Of a stretch of 16,249 nt of DNA, positions 14,105-16,249 are shown piece by piece (position 1 is the stretch's first letter; every line of letters starts with the position of its first letter). The notes below the pieces were generated by a model. The model did not search any database. It was not told where the DNA came from and saw only the letters and a program-made list of their open reading frames with translations. The stretch lies in contig JBDNBY010000095.1 of the NCBI GenBank assembly GCA_039767595.1, forward strand, positions 1 to 16,249, given 5' to 3'. The translations under genes were made by a program, and so were the position numbers. This DNA comes from JBDNBY01 sp039767595 (GTDB taxonomy: Bacteria > Pseudomonadota > Alphaproteobacteria > Rhodobacterales > Rhodobacteraceae).

Positions 14105-15195
14105 CCTTGGATTTTTACTTTCTTCGCCGGTTTTTATTCTCGTTTCTCGTGATGTTTGGAGTGATCGTTTTATTTGTAACTTTGATTGATCTTGTGGAGC
14201 AAATGCGCCGCTCTGCCTCAATTCCGCTGTCTGAGATTATGCGCGATGTGGCGTTGCAATTGCCGATAAATCTTTCTTTGTTTTTTCCTCTCATTATGTT
14301 GCTCAGCGCAATTGGCTTTGCGAGTAATCTGTCTCGGAACTCTGAATTTGTGGTCGCCCAAGCCTATGGTCGATCCATAGCACGAAATCTCATTGGGCCC
14401 GCTGTTGGCATGTTTTGCATTGGGATTGGAGTTGTCGCTATTTTGAACCCATTGGTTGCCTATTGCGAAGCTGAAATTCTTCAACAAGACCGCGGCGCCG
14501 AGGCGCGTGAAGGCTCTGTTCTCTCTATCGGCGACAATGGCGTATGGGTGCGATTGCAGGCCGATGGCGGTTATATCGTTTTGCGGGCGGATCGCGTGAA
14601 TGGCCGATCTCTTGAGTTTATCGATGTGACTGTTTTGCGGTATGATGAAAACTCTATTCCACTCGAGCGTATTTTGACGCCCCGCGCGACATTGGACGCA
14701 CAAGGACTGTGGCAAATGTATGGGGCATCTGTGTGGAGTTTAGAGAGCGACAGCTTTAGCGCGGCTCCCAAGCAAAACACCGTGGTTAAATTTAAAAGTG
14801 ACATTGAACAACAAGATCTATGGGAGGATCTTTCCTCCCCATCAATGATTTCAATATGGAAACTGTCGTCTTTTATTCAAACACTGCGCAATTCTGGCTT
14901 TGAAACCGCTAAACATGAAGCGTGGCAATTAAAAGAGTTGATGCGGCCGTTGTTTTTGATGGCGTTAGGTTTGATCGGCGCGCTGTTATCTGTGCGGCAT
15001 TTCCGAGCAGCAGGCCAAGCGCAGTCAGTGGTCATTGGCATTGGTTTAGGCTTTAGTCTCCATTATATGCGCGATTTTTCATTAATCTTAGCTGAAAATG
15101 GCCAAATACAACCGCTTTTAGGGGCGGCAAGTCCTATTTTAGCCGCTGCGTTTATTGCAGCAAGTTTGATTGTTGTGAAGGATGTGCAGACGTGA
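14101..15195 (+). CDS. lptG: LPS export system permease LptG
   Basis: This is the partner permease of LptF in the LptB2FGC lipopolysaccharide exporter. It has 364 residues from ATG 14101. The order is that of the family: first helix in RRFLFSFLVMFGVIVLFVTL (9-28), further helices near 56-74 and 98-118, the cytoplasmic segment NSEFVVAQAYGRSIARN (80-96) that would couple to LptB, a periplasmic domain at about 125-275, and C-terminal helices in LFLMALGLIGALLSV, SVVIGIGLGFSLHYM and a final helix. The frame is open for 102 bases upstream inside lptF, but ATG 14101 is right because it gives the family N-terminus and makes an ATGA overlap with the lptF stop. The lptD start overlaps its own stop in the same manner. 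Confidence 0.94.
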   Translation: MTLDFYFLRRFLFSFLVMFGVIVLFVTLIDLVEQMRRSASIPLSEIMRDVALQLPINLSLFFPLIMLLSAIGFASNLSRNSEFVVAQAYGRSIARNLIGPAVGMFCIGIGVVAILNPLVAYCEAEILQQDRGAEAREGSVLSIGDNGVWVRLQADGGYIVLRADRVNGRSLEFIDVTVLRYDENSIPLERILTPRATLDAQGLWQMYGASVWSLESDSFSAAPKQNTVVKFKSDIEQQDLWEDLSSPSMISIWKLSSFIQTLRNSGFETAKHEAWQLKELMRPLFLMALGLIGALLSVRHFRAAGQAQSVVIGIGLGFSLHYMRDFSLILAENGQIQPLLGAASPILAAAFIAASLIVVKDVQT

Positions 15196-16249
15196 CGTTT
15201 TGGTTGAAACATATCCCGATCCTTCTGATTAGTATGCTCCTTGCGGCTCCCACCCTCAGAGCGGCGCAAGAGGCGACCTTTCTACTTTCTGATCATATTG
15301 ACGTACTTGAAGATGGCTCAGTGATCGCCACAGGAAATGTCGAGGCCACGGCGCGCGGTCACACTTTATTTGCTGATGAAATCCAATATGATCCGGAGAC
15401 TGATAAAATTATTGTTCCCAGTGATCATGTTATCTACTTAGAAGACGGCACTGTTTTGCACTCGCAAGAGGGCTATTCGACCGCTGGCATGTCGGAACTG
15501 TTTCTCAAGGATATGCGTACACTTTTAGAGCAGCGCCTACAGCTGTCTGCAGGGAGCTCAACACGGGCGAATAGCGGTATCACACGCATGACTGATGTTC
15601 GCATGACGGCGTGTAAAGTCTGTAATCCAGACGTCCCGCCGATTTGGGAAATTCGCGCACCCTCTGTCATTCATGACGAGGAGCGGCGCTTTATCTATTT
15701 ACGTCACGCGCGCTTCAAAGTGTTTGGCCTGCCTGTGCTCTACACGCCATGGCTTAGAGTGCCTGACCCGACTGTTGATCGCGCAACCGGCTTTTTGCCG
15801 CCGGAAGTGCGCTGGACAAATCATGTCGACTGGGGGGTTAAATTACCTTATTTTATCAATCTTTCACCGCATCATGACATTACGTTAACGCCCTATTTGA
15901 CCCCGAACTCGCGAGTTTTTACCGCGGTCTATCGCCGTGCGTTTCGTCGCGGCACTCTCACGATTACGGGGTCATATGCGAATGACGATATCATAGAGGA
16001 TCCGCGGGCCTCGCTTATCATCGACGGATCGTTCAAGATCTGGCAAGATTTTAACTTATCTGTTCACGCGGAGGCCGCATCAGATGATGCATATATGAAC
16101 GAATACGGGGTCGACTCATCCACGCGCCGTGAGACTTCGATCTCTGTGTCCCGCATTCGTTTTCACGATGCCGTATCTGCGCAATATACATATTATACCC
16201 CTCTTCGTGGGCGTCAGGATGATATGTACCAAAATAATGTATTTCTTGG
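15192..16249 (+). CDS. lptD: LPS-assembly protein LptD (partial, N-terminal part)
   Basis: This is the outer-membrane translocon that inserts lipopolysaccharide into the outer leaflet. About 352 codons are visible and the frame is open at the window end. GTG 15192 overlaps the lptG stop as GTGA. The protein begins with a signal peptide (hydrophobic ILLISMLLAAP, predicted cleavage after LRA at about residue 24). Next is an OstA/LptA-type beta-jellyroll (about 27-125; SDHIDVLEDGSVIATGNVEA is the usual first strand pair). TACKVCNP has Cys141 and Cys144, a cysteine pair characteristic of alphaproteobacterial LptD, followed by PPIWEIRA and the RHARFKVFGLPVLYTPWLRVPDPTVDRATGFLPP block that opens the barrel. 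The barrel strands then begin. In this order surA commonly follows, but that lies outside the window. Confidence 0.93.
   Translation, partial: MTFWLKHIPILLISMLLAAPTLRAAQEATFLLSDHIDVLEDGSVIATGNVEATARGHTLFADEIQYDPETDKIIVPSDHVIYLEDGTVLHSQEGYSTAGMSELFLKDMRTLLEQRLQLSAGSSTRANSGITRMTDVRMTACKVCNPDVPPIWEIRAPSVIHDEERRFIYLRHARFKVFGLPVLYTPWLRVPDPTVDRATGFLPPEVRWTNHVDWGVKLPYFINLSPHHDITLTPYLTPNSRVFTAVYRRAFRRGTLTITGSYANDDIIEDPRASLIIDGSFKIWQDFNLSVHAEAASDDAYMNEYGVDSSTRRETSISVSRIRFHDAVSAQYTYYTPLRGRQDDMYQNNVFL

Noticed and set aside
14218..14715. A 165-codon minus-strand open frame inside lptG
   Set aside because: Antisense to a confident membrane permease; the translated sequence is rich in His, Asn and Arg with no domain or ribosome site.
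1..16249. Mobile elements, CRISPR array, tRNA or rRNA genes, toxin-antitoxin or defence genes
   Set aside because: I looked for repeats with regular spacing, transposase or integrase motifs, tRNA cloverleaf patterns and small paired genes, and found none; every confident gene is a household chromosomal type.

Overview
This is an ordinary, gene-dense chromosomal window from an alphaproteobacterium, most likely a marine Rhodobacterales (roseobacter-type) of moderate GC content. That placement is inferred from three things: the protein sequences, the pepA-holC block divergent from lptF-lptG-lptD, and an NDUFAF6-like protein of a type common in alphaproteobacteria. No rRNA, tRNA, CRISPR array, insertion sequence, integrase or phage gene is visible. 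Coding density is very high, and the longest non-coding gap is about 165 bases.

Layout. (1) Bases 1-1787, minus strand: a three-gene operon read right to left, precorrin-6A reductase (cobK), a short AlkA-type 3-methyladenine DNA glycosylase, and an alpha/beta hydrolase cut by the window edge. Both junctions are ATGA stop/start overlaps. (2) 1813-3033, plus strand: a solitary MFS permease of unknown substrate. (3) 3013-6736, minus strand: cysS, cimA (citramalate synthase) and a squalene/phytoene-synthase-fold protein that lacks the catalytic aspartate motifs, again joined by overlapping stops and starts. The last gene runs 21 bases into the end of the MFS gene. (4) 6814-7179 plus, a stand-alone TfoX C-terminal-domain protein, and 7246-7668 minus, ndk. 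These converge on one strong 12-bp terminator hairpin. (5) 7833-10937, plus strand: an ABC-F ATPase, a MarC-family membrane protein and a membrane-anchored retropepsin-like aspartic protease. (6) 10951-12848, minus strand: pepA followed by holC. (7) 12986-16249, plus strand: lptF, lptG and the first third or so of lptD, the lipopolysaccharide export permeases and the outer-membrane translocon.

The genes serve mostly household functions: cobalamin synthesis, alkylation repair, cysteine charging, isoleucine precursor synthesis, nucleotide balance, peptide turnover, replication clamp loading and LPS export. I did not find a convincing undescribed system. The points most worth a second look are: a motif repeated in inverted orientation, so that the divergent ndk and ABC-F genes carry nearly the same sequence just upstream of their start codons; the catalytically degenerate phytoene-synthase-like protein coupled to cimA; the tail-to-tail coding overlap at 3013-3033; and the protease placed behind marC.
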